NCBI GenBank assembly: GCA_020636105.1
Contig: JACJYL010000001.1
Coordinates: forward strand, 4,424,001 to 4,488,000
From: Lewinellaceae bacterium
GTDB taxonomy: Bacteria > Bacteroidota > Bacteroidia > Chitinophagales > Saprospiraceae
Length of the DNA stretch: 64,000 bases
Direction of reading: 5' to 3'
Under the pieces are notes generated by a model, which was not told where the DNA came from, ran no database searches, and saw only the letters and a program-made list of their open reading frames with translations. A program made the position numbers and the translations under genes. Each line of letters begins with the position of its first letter. The stretch's first letter is position 1. This document shows positions 1 through 7,654 of this stretch, piece after piece.

Positions 1-332
1 CCATAGAAGATCAATTTGTACAGAAGATGAGAGAAGCCGTGGAAGCACATTTGGAGGATTTTGATTTTACAGTAGAGCAGTTTTGCAAGGAAATGGCAAT
101 GAGTCATTCTCAATTGCATCGGAAGATAACAGCTTTGACCGGACTTTCGCCTAATAAATTTATTCGTCATGTGAGATTGGGTAAAGCAAAATTATTGTTA
201 CAAAATGCGGAATTGACCATCAATGCGGTGGCTTATGAAACGGGGTTTAATGATCCCGGCTATTTTGGGCGGGTGTTTAAGAAGGCATTTGGGATGACAC
301 CTATGGAATGGAAGGAAAGCACGAAAATCTGA
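1..332 (+). CDS. AraC-type DNA-binding C-terminus, partial
   Basis: The reading frame is open from the window edge (an in-frame I-E-D-Q-F precedes the first Met at 27) and stops at 332, so only the C-terminal end of a larger protein is present. The residues form a complete AraC/XylS double helix-turn-helix: the first helix pair carries MSHSQLHRKITALTG and the second carries NAVAYETGFNDPGYFGRVFKK, followed by the usual GMTPMEW end. The linker sequence before it is typical of Bacteroidota response regulators and hybrid one-protein two-component systems, whose AraC domain is C-terminal. What the upstream sensor or receiver part looks like cannot be seen. Family assignment is secure; the architecture is inference. 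Confidence 0.9.
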   Translation, partial: IEDQFVQKMREAVEAHLEDFDFTVEQFCKEMAMSHSQLHRKITALTGLSPNKFIRHVRLGKAKLLLQNAELTINAVAYETGFNDPGYFGRVFKKAFGMTPMEWKESTKI

Positions 333-424
333 TATGGATTTATATAGTTTTGAATAAAATTTTATTTTGGGCTATTTGTTTCTTCGTTGTCCTGTTTTCA
401 TTTTGACGGTCCAGGCTATGCGTA

Positions 425-847
425 GTGCGACCGTTTAGGGAGCATTATCGCCTATACATTGTGTGTGCCTCGAATGATTACATAAATATTCCTACCGTAA
501 TTATTCGCCTTACCGAGGGAGATCTCCGTGAAGTTTCAGACTTGTAACGGAGAAATCAGCAGAAGCCATAGCAGGCAGCACAAGCCTCGACGAGTTTCGA
601 GAAACTTACGCTTGCTGAAGGGCTGAACGTTAACCTTTCTGAAATTGAATTGGGAGTAATTTCTACGACGGGTAGTTTTCCAGTAGAATTATAGCCCTTT
701 ATTAAAGTAAGAGATAGCTTCAACTGGGGTAAAGAGCGGTTGTTGAGATGATTAACGAACCGCCACGTACGAGCCCCGTACGTACACCTGTCTGCCGAAA
801 GGTAGAGGCGCACCGTGGGCTTTATGGCTCACGGCCGTCTACTCGAT
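425..847 (+). mobile_element. Probable degenerate, ORF-less group II intron remnant
   Basis: The 538 nt without a gene between the AraC gene and the next CDS look like group II intron RNA. A GTGCGAC 5' end lies at 425. A stretch at about 550-640 reads AATCAGCAGAAGCCATAG and then CTGAAGGGCTGAACGTT, as seen upstream of intron-encoded reverse transcriptases. A domain-V-like hairpin at 763-785 has 7-bp arms ACGTACG and CGTACGT. A domain-VI-like end closes with CTACTCGAT at 847. Only about 420 nt remain and no reverse transcriptase ORF is present, so the catalytic ORF and part of domain I are missing. Recognition is by eye from memory of such introns; a covariance-model search would settle it. Confidence 0.45.
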
Positions 848-870
848 TCGCTTTCGTGTTCTTTTCTATT

Positions 871-1461
871 TCAAATTATTTCTTTATAATTCATTATTAA
901 GCGGTACTTCAATTTTGATTTGGCAAAATCTCGAAATTCTAAAAAATTCTCTTTGCCAATTTCATCTTTCCTTATTTCAAAAATACCAGCCTTCTTTTTT
1001 TTCGGAGGAATCAGAAACAGATATTTCCCCCATTCCACAATAAATTCAAACCTGTTCCATACAAATGTATCTTTCCATGAACCAAGTTTGCCTTCTTCAT
1101 GAAATTCGATTCCAAAATCTCCGTATTTTAAGATTCGTTTTGTGACAAATGCTCGTCTTGGTATTTGTTCTTTTTCCCACTTTTTTCGAACTCTCCAAAT
1201 GTCAAAATATCCAAATGTTGCAATCAATAACAATACAGCAAAAGGAATCATAATTATAAAAACAACAATTTTCTTCGTTGCCAACCAAACCAAAATCGTA
1301 ACAATTACAATCAGTATCAGCCCCTTAAACCCTCGAATTGATTTTTTATTTTCGATTATGAATATTTTAAAAAGGTCAGCTTTGGATCTTTTTTGGTAGC
1401 CAAAAGGGAATCGTATTTCTTTTCTTTTGGATAATTGACTTTCATTTTCTGATTCGTTCAT
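871..1461 (-). CDS. Two-TM membrane protein, possibly YcxB-like
   Basis: This 196-residue protein is unrecognised with certainty. A basic N-terminus (about 45 residues) precedes two hydrophobic helices (roughly residues 46-62 and 64-88). A soluble, beta-rich C-terminal part follows, with tryptophan and aromatic residues in the pattern of the YcxB family (a W-N-R-F-E-F, K-Y-L-F-L-I-P-P series). It is AT-rich and lies in the minus-strand cassette array. An attC-like palindrome is immediately upstream at 1483-1582, and the presumed intron remnant lies just past its stop. The ATG start sits about 20 nt after the palindrome. No function can be assigned; a small inner-membrane protein of a mobile cassette is the best description. 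Confidence 0.65.
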   Translation of the reverse strand: MNESENESQLSKRKEIRFPFGYQKRSKADLFKIFIIENKKSIRGFKGLILIVIVTILVWLATKKIVVFIIMIPFAVLLLIATFGYFDIWRVRKKWEKEQIPRRAFVTKRILKYGDFGIEFHEEGKLGSWKDTFVWNRFEFIVEWGKYLFLIPPKKKKAGIFEIRKDEIGKENFLEFRDFAKSKLKYRLIMNYKEII

Positions 1462-1482
1462 TTTGGCTTTTTTTCTTCATTC

Positions 1483-1582
1483 TGACTAACGTTCGCTAAT
1501 TCATTGATTATCAATAGTCATTTTTCTTTTAGATTTCACCATTTTCTCCAGATTGATACCTGATCCAAACGAACGTTAGCTC
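1483..1582 (-). repeat. attC-like site A
   Basis: This imperfect palindrome lies between gene cassettes. On the gene-sense strand the outer arms are GCTAACGTTCG and CGAACGTTAGT, separated by about 75 nt, and the ATG of the downstream gene (1461) follows some 20 nt later. The CGTTA core at the gene-proximal end matches the other sites of the array. It is longer than its siblings, within the known attC size range. The sequence is seen directly; its role as a recombination site is inference. Confidence 0.5.
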
Positions 1583-1656
1583 AGAAAATCAATTAGTATG
1601 GTAAATTTACTATATTTTTTCATTGTGATTTTGGAGTTGCTAATCTGGGGAATGAC

Positions 1657-1715
1657 CGCTAACGGTTGGTGCATGCGGCGGGCGGGCGCTTAGCCCGACT
1701 GATCGTTATGCACGG
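1657..1715 (-). repeat. attC-like site B
   Basis: Gene-sense orientation begins GTGCATAAC and ends CACCAACCGTTAGCG. The outer arms GTGCAT/ATGCAC pair, and an inner CGGGC/GCCCG stem surrounds a short loop. The end motif AACCGTTA is the same as at sites C and D. Between this site and site A lies an 80-nt segment with only a 15-codon ORF (1576-1623, minus), which looks like an empty or decayed cassette. Confidence 0.55.
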
Positions 1716-1869
1716 TGCCGAACGAAAAGTACTGGCTAAACTTCGACTCTTTAGTCAAAAAGTGGATCGTTGTCCTTGTTGTCAAAAAGGAAAAATGATC
1801 CTTGTTAATGCTCTTATTGCATACAAAGATCCGCCGGTTTACCATACAGCCATTACTCATTCAAAGTAA
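1666..1869 (+). pseudogene. Possible IS91-like transposase C-terminal scrap
   Basis: This short plus-strand ORF would begin with TTG inside attC-like site B, so the first residues are not meaningful. From about residue 17 it reads like the end of a transposase: KVLAKLRLFSQKVDRCPCCQ, then KGKM and a DPP motif. This is similar to the Cys-rich C-termini of some IS91-family transposases in Bacteroidota. No N-terminal or catalytic part is present and the next 250 nt hold nothing coding. It is opposite in strand to the surrounding cassettes. It may be a transposon remnant, or a chance ORF; confidence is low. Confidence 0.25.
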
Positions 1870-2121
1870 CAACCCTCTTTCACTTTGGCAGCTTAACCTG
1901 TCCTGGCATCTTTATGTTTACCTGGCAGAAATCACAGGCAAAAGGCTTAAAAAAGTGCTGTATTTTGTAAATAACTTTCTCTAATATTTAATGATAAACC
2001 ACTCTTTTTAACCCCAACAGGGCAAGTAGTCACAATAAATCTCTATAAACCTTCCTCTATAAAATTCCTGCCTTGAATCGAAAACCCAAAAAGAATTTTC
2101 CTTTCACTTCCGGCTACGCTT

Positions 2122-2182
2122 CGTTCAACAAAGTCCGAATAGTCGGTTGCACCAGACTATTCAGCCTTTAATATTATAGCAC
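2122..2182 (-). repeat. attC-like site F
   Basis: The palindrome starts right at the stop of the 2174-2698 gene. On the gene-sense strand it starts GTGCTATAATATTAAAGG, contains a near-perfect hairpin (CTGAATAGTC, 10-nt loop, GACTATTCGG) and ends GTTGAAC, a full match to the integron R' consensus GTTRRRY. The AATATTAAAGGCT stretch is shared with site C. Confidence 0.55.
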
Positions 2183-2698
2183 GTTTTCTCTTTCTTTTTT
2201 AATTTGTTTTAATGCCTCAATTGCTTCAGAAACAAGGTTTTGATTTAATTTTGATTCTATTTCATTATCCGACAATTTTTCGAATCTTCGTTTAAAACCA
2301 TTTATTTTTGAATTGCTTTCGAGTTTAATTTGTTCATTGCTATTACCTAATAAGTTTTGAATCTTTGGTTTGATTTCTTCTTTATTTACCCAAGTGTAAA
2401 CCGCAATTAAGGGTATCATTAAAATTTGAATTGGCAACCCGAAAAAGTTCATAGTAAGGATTGAAGTAGTAAAGCCAATTAAATTTACTAACCCAAGAAG
2501 AAGAGTTATTCCGAAAATGTATTTATAGATTCTTTTATTTGCAAAAAATAGAATTATTGAAATTCCCAATAAGGTCAATCCGACATGTTGTTGAATTCCG
2601 AAAATGTATTCACTCGTTATTACTTCAATTATTGAATAAATTCCAATTATTGTTAGAATTATCAAGGGAATTGCTTCGATAAATTCTTCTTTCTTCAT
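2174..2698 (-). CDS. Small multi-TM membrane protein, unknown
   Basis: This 174-residue protein has about four hydrophobic segments (roughly residues 10-28, 37-52, 58-80 and 84-104). A charged cytoplasmic-type tail follows (from about residue 125), ending in a predicted amphipathic helix with the pattern FEKLSDNEIE and NLVSEAIEALKQIKKER. Tails like this recur on small proteins of Bacteroidota cassette-type islands, but I know no function for them. It is bracketed by attC-like sites E (upstream, ending 16 nt before the ATG) and F (overlapping the stop), so it forms one complete single-gene cassette. AT-rich composition sets it apart from the core genes to the right. Confidence 0.7.
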   Translation of the reverse strand: MKKEEFIEAIPLIILTIIGIYSIIEVITSEYIFGIQQHVGLTLLGISIILFFANKRIYKYIFGITLLLGLVNLIGFTTSILTMNFFGLPIQILMIPLIAVYTWVNKEEIKPKIQNLLGNSNEQIKLESNSKINGFKRRFEKLSDNEIESKLNQNLVSEAIEALKQIKKERENVL

Positions 2699-2716
2699 TT
2701 TTTATTTTGTCTTAAT

Positions 2717-2787
2717 GTGCTATAACGGCGAGTACACCTGCCGTAGGACCGATAGGGAGTATGGACATGGTGTACATTGTTATCACA
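2717..2787 (-). repeat. attC-like site E
   Basis: Gene-sense orientation begins GTGATAACAATGTACACC and ends GGTGTACTCGCCGTTATAGC. The outer arms GTGATAAC and GTTATAGCAC pair, as do the inner GTACACC and GGTGTAC. It lies between the stop of the 2792-3466 gene (4 nt away) and the start of the 2174-2698 gene, exactly where an attC would be. Confidence 0.65.
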
Positions 2788-2791
2788 TGTT

Positions 2792-3466
2792 TTAATTGAA
2801 ATGCCACCATATTTTTGTATCCCTTTTCACTATCTTGTATGGAACATAGTACCCTTTATAGTTTGGGGATGACCAATTAAGGTCTTCAGCCAGTCTGATT
2901 AATTTGGGTTCGTATATATTGTTATCTAAGAATTTGGCAATTTCAAGTGGTTCGGTATTGTTTGGAACCAAAACTTGCAGTTCTTTGATACTTAAGTCTG
3001 TTAAGAATTTACCCCGTTCGTTTATATGATCTTTTATTGTTCCATTCATCATTCCATAACTTTCACTATTAGTAAGTGAGTATTCAACCTCCACCTCAAT
3101 AGTTAAATTTACAATACTTCCAAATTTCAATTTTGGAACCGTGAAGTGAAGAGAATTTGAAAAGGCACCAATCCTATCTTCCTTCCCACCTTCAATCACA
3201 AGATTTTCAAGTTCAAAAACCGAATTAATCTCTAGTTGTGCCATATAATCCCATAATTCAATCGTCATCTTAAAAGGAGAAGTAGATTTCTGTTCACCGT
3301 AAAATGGATCTAAATACGAGAAATCATTCATATTAAATTCAAGCCAAAAATTCTCAATAGATCTCCTAGACTTAAAAGATTGATCAATTTGACTATTTAG
3401 GGTACCTCCAATTGGTTTTATTTTGGAGTAAAGATCTGATGTTATGTCTTTCCAACTATGTTCCAT
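2792..3466 (-). CDS. Hypothetical cassette protein (224 aa)
   Basis: I do not recognise this soluble 224-residue protein. It has no signal peptide and no membrane segment. The middle (about residues 60-150) alternates hydrophobic residues in a way that suggests beta-structure, and the end is aromatic (KIWWHFN). It starts with ATG at 3466 and its stop is followed after 4 nt by attC-like site E. The 249 nt upstream (3467-3715) hold no convincing gene, only a weak GTGATATAAC motif that might be a decayed cassette boundary. Gene status rests on length, position in the array and codon-like composition. Confidence 0.6.
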   Translation of the reverse strand: MEHSWKDITSDLYSKIKPIGGTLNSQIDQSFKSRRSIENFWLEFNMNDFSYLDPFYGEQKSTSPFKMTIELWDYMAQLEINSVFELENLVIEGGKEDRIGAFSNSLHFTVPKLKFGSIVNLTIEVEVEYSLTNSESYGMMNGTIKDHINERGKFLTDLSIKELQVLVPNNTEPLEIAKFLDNNIYEPKLIRLAEDLNWSSPNYKGYYVPYKIVKRDTKIWWHFN

Positions 3467-3715
3467 TTTCTTCTAATATGTGAGAACTCGGTTATATCAC
3501 CCTACTCTCCAAAAATACAGGAAAAAACCATAAATCAAAAATCATCAAAATTCATTCCACTTTTATTTATTCAAACGACTGTAAAACAGCCTGTTAAAGT
3601 AGTTTCACCCACTCATGGAATCTCCCCTCGGAAAGGCCCAAAAAGCGAACCACTTACAACCGCCTCATCGTTTCATTTTCTATTTTCTTGCGGCTAATTT
3701 TTTTTGAATAGCAAT

Positions 3716-4168
3716 CTAACAGATTAACAACAACCTTTTCTGCCCGTTTTTTTCCTTTGGTGCACGATGAATACAAGGAGGGACTTTACTTTCAGGATGC
3801 TCAATAGCCAATCTCCATAATTGGCCCAGCCCTAAGCTTATTGGCTGTGCCTTGGATTTGGCAAGATAGTGTAGGTCAAAAAACTGTTCACTTAAAAATG
3901 ACTCAAAATCTTCGGCTGCTCCACGATATATTTTTTTAAGTTCATCACGTATTTCGGGAACAAGCACTTTTTGTATGGCTTGTGAATTGGGCAATATTTC
4001 ACTTGACTCGCCATAATAAGTGCATAAAAAGGTATCGACGGGTATAGTAGATCGATCTACATGAAAAGAATAAACATCGGTTGGGAAAAACGGTTAACTA
4101 TCATCTCTTTCATAGTACTCAATCAGATTAAGTATTGGAGAGGCGCCAAGAGCTTTCAGGATCTTTAA
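3716..4168 (-). pseudogene. Nonsense-interrupted fragment of a conserved protein
   Basis: One frame reads through 4168-3716 except for a TAA at 4094-4096. Upstream of the stop it encodes LKILKALGASPILNLIEYYE and RDDS. Downstream it continues PFFPTDVYSFHVDRSTIPVD, TFLCTYYGES, and later LGQLWRLAIEHP, PPCIHRAP and a C-terminal RLLLIC. The FHVDRS and CIHRAP stretches look like conserved metal-site-type motifs, distantly like DUF1826 proteins, though I cannot confirm that family. The frame has no start codon and runs directly into a stop at 4169-4171, so the N-terminus is also gone. It lies between two cassettes and lacks an attC-like boundary on its 5' side. It is most simply a broken cassette gene. 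Confidence 0.55.
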
Positions 4169-4179
4169 TTATGTCCATT

Positions 4180-5310
4180 TTATTTATTTCTTACCCAATC
4201 TAAATAATTTTCATGGCTAATTACTTCAAATTCCGATTCAGGATAGGCTTCAGTCCAAACTTTAGGAGCGGAAGGTCTTTTCTTTGGACTCCATTTGAAT
4301 TCATAACCAAATAATTTCCCTTCTCTCTCTTCGAGCCAATCAATTTCTTGCATATCATAAGTTCTCCAAAAATAATTATTGACGATCATTTTAGAATACT
4401 TCTGATATTTTAATCTTTCACTGATTATATAATTCTCCCAAAGCATGCCAATATCATTTCTTAATTCTAAAGGATTCATATTGGCAATTAATATGTTGCG
4501 AAGACCATTGTCATAGAAATACCACTTATTTCTTTTGGCAACTTCTTTTCTGAGGTTTCTGCTGAATCCTCCAACCTTATGAAGGACAAAAACTTTTGAA
4601 AGCAAGTCGAGATATTTCTCAACAGTATTTTTACTCATTGATAAAGAACTGGCTAATTCTGATAAAGAGATTTCTCCTCCAATTTGAAAGGCAACAAGTC
4701 TTAAGAGGTTCAAGATCTTATCTGAATTTCTAATATTCTCAAAAGCCAAAATATCTTTTAAAAGGTAAGAATTTACGATCTCATTTAAATATTCCGCTTT
4801 ATCTTCTAAATTATTTATTTGAACCAATTCGGGATAATTCCCATAAATCAACCTTTGCCTTAAATTATCTCTTTTCTCTATTTGGTTTTCGATTTGATCT
4901 AATTCCTGTTCTGAGAGAGAAAACAAGTTAAAGGTTTTCTTTCTTCCTGTAAGAGGTTCTCCAGTATATTTGCCAATATCAAAAGCAGATAAAATTCTAA
5001 TACCTTCGATTTCATCGACCATTAGCTTCAAAATCTTACCGATGTCAGGTATTTTTTGAGCTTCATCAATCAATAAAACTCTTTTATCACCCAGAAGATT
5101 TTTGTAATTCTGTACGCTTCTCCTTGATAGGATTTCAAGTACTGAAAAGTCTTTACCGTTTAGGAGTAAATAAGGTTCATTGAGCTTTTGTATAACTTGT
5201 TTGATAAGGACAGTTTTTCCAACTCTTCTTGGCCCTAGTAAGATTAAAACCTTATTTGGAACAAGGCTTTTAATCACTTGATCTTCGATTATTCGACGTA
5301 TTAACTTCAT
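4180..5310 (-). CDS. AAA_14/DUF4143-type ATP-binding protein
   Basis: This 376-residue protein is of the ATPase family that pairs an AAA_14 domain with a C-terminal DUF4143 domain. The Walker A motif is GPRRVGKT (about residues 26-33) and the Walker B motif is RVLLIDEAQKIP (about residues 77-88). The middle holds a winged-helix-like segment (LSELASSLSMSKNTVEKYLD). The C-terminal part carries the usual nuclease-like core ending with YEFKWSPKK. Such proteins are common and mobile in bacteria, with roles not established experimentally for most. The ATG start follows attC-like site C by about 65 nt. The length is normal for the family, so it appears intact. Confidence 0.9.
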   Translation of the reverse strand: MKLIRRIIEDQVIKSLVPNKVLILLGPRRVGKTVLIKQVIQKLNEPYLLLNGKDFSVLEILSRRSVQNYKNLLGDKRVLLIDEAQKIPDIGKILKLMVDEIEGIRILSAFDIGKYTGEPLTGRKKTFNLFSLSEQELDQIENQIEKRDNLRQRLIYGNYPELVQINNLEDKAEYLNEIVNSYLLKDILAFENIRNSDKILNLLRLVAFQIGGEISLSELASSLSMSKNTVEKYLDLLSKVFVLHKVGGFSRNLRKEVAKRNKWYFYDNGLRNILIANMNPLELRNDIGMLWENYIISERLKYQKYSKMIVNNYFWRTYDMQEIDWLEEREGKLFGYEFKWSPKKRPSAPKVWTEAYPESEFEVISHENYLDWVRNK

Positions 5311-5375
5311 TTAAGTGTTTTTATTGACTAAATTTACGTTAAAAGAGTCAATTCGTCAAACATTCTACCATTTTT

Positions 5376-5446
5376 GTTTAACGGTTAGGCTAAATGGCGT
5401 AGCGGCGCATAGCCGCTATGAACATTTTAGCCTTTAATATTGGCAG
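5376..5446 (-). repeat. attC-like site C
   Basis: On the gene-sense strand the site ends GCCTAACCGTTAAAC, with GTTAAAC a full GTTRRRY match. It contains an outer GGCTAAAA/TTTAGCC stem and an inner TAGCGGC/GCCGCTA stem with a 5-nt loop. It starts about 10 nt after the stop of the 5457-6620 gene and carries the AATATTAAAGGCT stretch also seen at site F. Confidence 0.65.
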
Positions 5447-5456
5447 CAGTCTTGTT

Positions 5457-6620
5457 TTATTCAAATTCTGTTATTTTCTTTTCAATTAATTGGATTACAT
5501 CAGCCTCTTTTAGTTGCAAAATACTTCCAGTAAGGCTAATTATTTCACTATAAGTTTTGGTATTACCTCTAACTAATTGGTTAATCCCTTTATCCCCACC
5601 CGTTTCATGGATAACTTCACAAATCAACGCCCCTCCTGGATAAGCACTTGGATACCCATTCCATTGAGTCATATTATTGAGAATATTTTCTAATGAATAG
5701 GATTCTCCACTTTTATAATCGTTCGCTAATTTTCGCATCATAGTCAAATATTCATTTGAATCTTCTTTTGTTCCCAGAAAAGTTGCTAATCCTTCTTCTA
5801 TTACGTGCCCTCTATTTTCATTGACTGGTAGTAATTTGTGAATAAATTCATGCGGGTAAAATTCATCGCCTTTACTTGACAAAATCATACCCTCCCTTGC
5901 CTTTCCTGTTGTTACACCTGAAAAAATGTAGTCGAAATTTTCGAGTTCGCCCATATCATCAATACCATTAGCCAAATAGAACCTGAATGATTCATTAAAT
6001 TCGGGATTAAACCGTCTAACCATCTCGTTGCAAAATACTAATGCTTTATTTGCTCTTTCAGTATTGAATTGATATTCACGGGGAAATATATATTCAACAA
6101 AGCCTACTTGCTTTTTCATCCAGTTCCTTGTTTTATCAGCTAAAAGATTTTCAAGTCTCCAAGTCCCTTTCTCTCTTATGGCATTAAGTTTATGAATACA
6201 CCATACTTTTGAACCCACATAAGGTGGTTCTGTGGCTGAATTTGAGTACAGTACCCTTATTTGATATTTTTCATTTATTGGTTCAATTGAAAGAACAAAC
6301 GGTGTATAAATTCTAAAAAGTTGACTGCTATTTATTCCGTTGTAGATACTAATTCGGGAAAAGTCAAAATCTTTAAAACGTGCTTTTTCTTCGCTGTTCC
6401 AATATGGATTATCATAAATTGAATCTGGTTGGGAATTGATATAATTTTCATATAAACCCAGCACTTCTTTTACATTGCTATTTGTCGTGTCAACCCTTGA
6501 ACTTATTTGAAAGTTGACATTATGTTTTATTCCATGGAATATTTCATTATCCACATTTCCTTCCTTGTAGCTCTCTCTTTTGCAACTGAATAGGACAAGG
6601 AATAACAGTAGTCTTATCAT
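5457..6620 (-). CDS. Lipoprotein with HExxH zinc-peptidase-like motif
   Basis: I start this gene at the ATG at 6620, giving MIRLLLFLVLFSC, a short lipoprotein signal with the lipobox cysteine at residue 13. An upstream TTG at 6644 would overlap attC-like site D and spoil the signal. The mature protein (about 375 residues) includes FYPHEFIHKLL followed about 17 residues later by EEGLATFLG. That is the HExxH plus downstream Glu arrangement of gluzincin metallopeptidases. It therefore may be a membrane-anchored zinc peptidase exposed in the periplasm or on the surface, but I cannot name a family. It forms a complete cassette between attC-like sites C and D. Confidence 0.7.
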   Translation of the reverse strand: MIRLLLFLVLFSCKRESYKEGNVDNEIFHGIKHNVNFQISSRVDTTNSNVKEVLGLYENYINSQPDSIYDNPYWNSEEKARFKDFDFSRISIYNGINSSQLFRIYTPFVLSIEPINEKYQIRVLYSNSATEPPYVGSKVWCIHKLNAIREKGTWRLENLLADKTRNWMKKQVGFVEYIFPREYQFNTERANKALVFCNEMVRRFNPEFNESFRFYLANGIDDMGELENFDYIFSGVTTGKAREGMILSSKGDEFYPHEFIHKLLPVNENRGHVIEEGLATFLGTKEDSNEYLTMMRKLANDYKSGESYSLENILNNMTQWNGYPSAYPGGALICEVIHETGGDKGINQLVRGNTKTYSEIISLTGSILQLKEADVIQLIEKKITEFE

Positions 6621-6639
6621 TTTATCTTTTTTGATTACT

Positions 6640-6707
6640 GCCAACGGTTAGTGGATGAAGCGTAGCATCCCGCAGGGTGCTATGATTTCATATACAGTGT
6701 TAGCACC
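6640..6707 (-). repeat. attC-like site D
   Basis: Gene-sense orientation begins GGTGCTAACACTG and ends CACTAACCGTTGGC. Outer arms GTATATGAA/TTCATCCAC pair imperfectly and the inner TAGCACC/GGATGCTA stem encloses a tiny loop. It sits 7 nt past the stop of the 6714-7466 gene and 20 nt before the ATG of the next. Confidence 0.65.
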
Positions 6708-6713
6708 TTTTTT

Positions 6714-7466
6714 TTATTCATAATCAGGTATTATCCCTGCTTCAAATTCTTCAATGTAATCTTTAGAAAAACCTCTTTTCAGAGGCATTAACCATATTGA
6801 CTCAAGCCTATCTTTATTCATATACATGAATCCATATCCATTGACTTTTTTTCCGTTCAGCTCAAATGAGAACATAGATGAAACTTCTTCTTCATCTGCA
6901 CCAAAAACCTCTAATTCAACATTGTCCATATTCACATCCAATTTACTCAGCATTCCCTCTAATGCACCTGAATAGGCATTTTCAATTGTTAGAGTGTCAA
7001 TAAGAATTTTGCTTTCCATGAATGAGGTTATTCTATCAGCCCCTTCATCAGAATACAGGTTCATTTCGCTATAAAACCATTTTACTGATTCAGGAATTTC
7101 ACTTGTCTGTAATTCAAGTTTGGTCGGTGAATCAAATTCAATCATCCCTATCTTTTGAGTTGTCCATTCTTTATCTAAAATCTCAGCATCAGTTGGTTTG
7201 GACGAGAGAAAAAACAAGGTTAAACCGCAGCTTAAGACGATTAAGATAGAGGTCAGTATTTTTACAAATCTATTTTTGTCTTTTGTCAGGTAATTTGCTA
7301 CAAAACCTATTAACCCGCCAATGCCTCCAAAAGCACCTGCATATAAAACACGCATTCCATTATCATCAGTCAATTCATTACCTGCATTCATCAAAATCAC
7401 AACAGGCAATACTGTCATTACCGTTGTCCAAATTTGATTCTCGTCTAATTTTTTCTTCTCGGTCAT
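6714..7466 (-). CDS. Membrane-anchored hypothetical cassette protein
   Basis: This 250-residue protein has three likely membrane helices near the N-terminus (about residues 13-27, 38-60 and 69-88). A soluble domain of about 160 residues follows. I do not recognise the soluble part; it is acidic and ends FEAGIIPDYE. The ATG start at 7466 is preceded on the gene-sense strand by AGTTAGCACC, which may be the right end of one more attC-like site. The next 130 nt toward the IS110 element hold no further gene. It is the first (most upstream) cassette of the minus-strand array visible here. Confidence 0.65.
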   Translation of the reverse strand: MTEKKKLDENQIWTTVMTVLPVVILMNAGNELTDDNGMRVLYAGAFGGIGGLIGFVANYLTKDKNRFVKILTSILIVLSCGLTLFFLSSKPTDAEILDKEWTTQKIGMIEFDSPTKLELQTSEIPESVKWFYSEMNLYSDEGADRITSFMESKILIDTLTIENAYSGALEGMLSKLDVNMDNVELEVFGADEEEVSSMFSFELNGKKVNGYGFMYMNKDRLESIWLMPLKRGFSKDYIEEFEAGIIPDYE

Positions 7467-7636
7467 TTGTTAATTGGTGCTAACTAAGTTATATCGGAAC
7501 ATCCCCAAATTTAAAGAAACTCAAAATGTGATGTTCAAAAACTTTGATTTCCAACCTTTAATGGTTGATTATCAAATAATTAAAATCGATAACAAACATG
7601 AGTCATCTTACCTTAGGGGCAGGAAATTAAATTTGG

Positions 7637-7644
7637 TAAATTTG
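7637..7644 (+). promoter_or_regulatory. Bacteroidota -7 element for bridge RNA/recombinase
   Basis: TAAATTTG matches the Bacteroidota -7 consensus TAnnTTTG exactly. It lies about 15-20 nt before the first closing stem of the predicted bridge RNA, so transcription would start near 7650. A clear -33 TTTG is not visible at ideal spacing. Confidence 0.5.
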
Positions 7645-7654
7645 AAATGAAAAA

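Noticed and set aside
556..813. Minus-strand 85-codon ORF in the first intergenic region
   Set aside because: It runs through the presumed group II intron RNA on the opposite strand and shows no protein-like composition or motif.
3458..3697. Plus-strand ORF (79 codons) between two cassettes
   Set aside because: Low-complexity translation, opposite strand to the array and no recognisable domain.
871..7500. Possible defence island or toxin-antitoxin set in the accessory region
   Set aside because: Apart from the AAA_14/DUF4143 ATPase no known defence or toxin domain can be recognised, so only the cassette structure is claimed.
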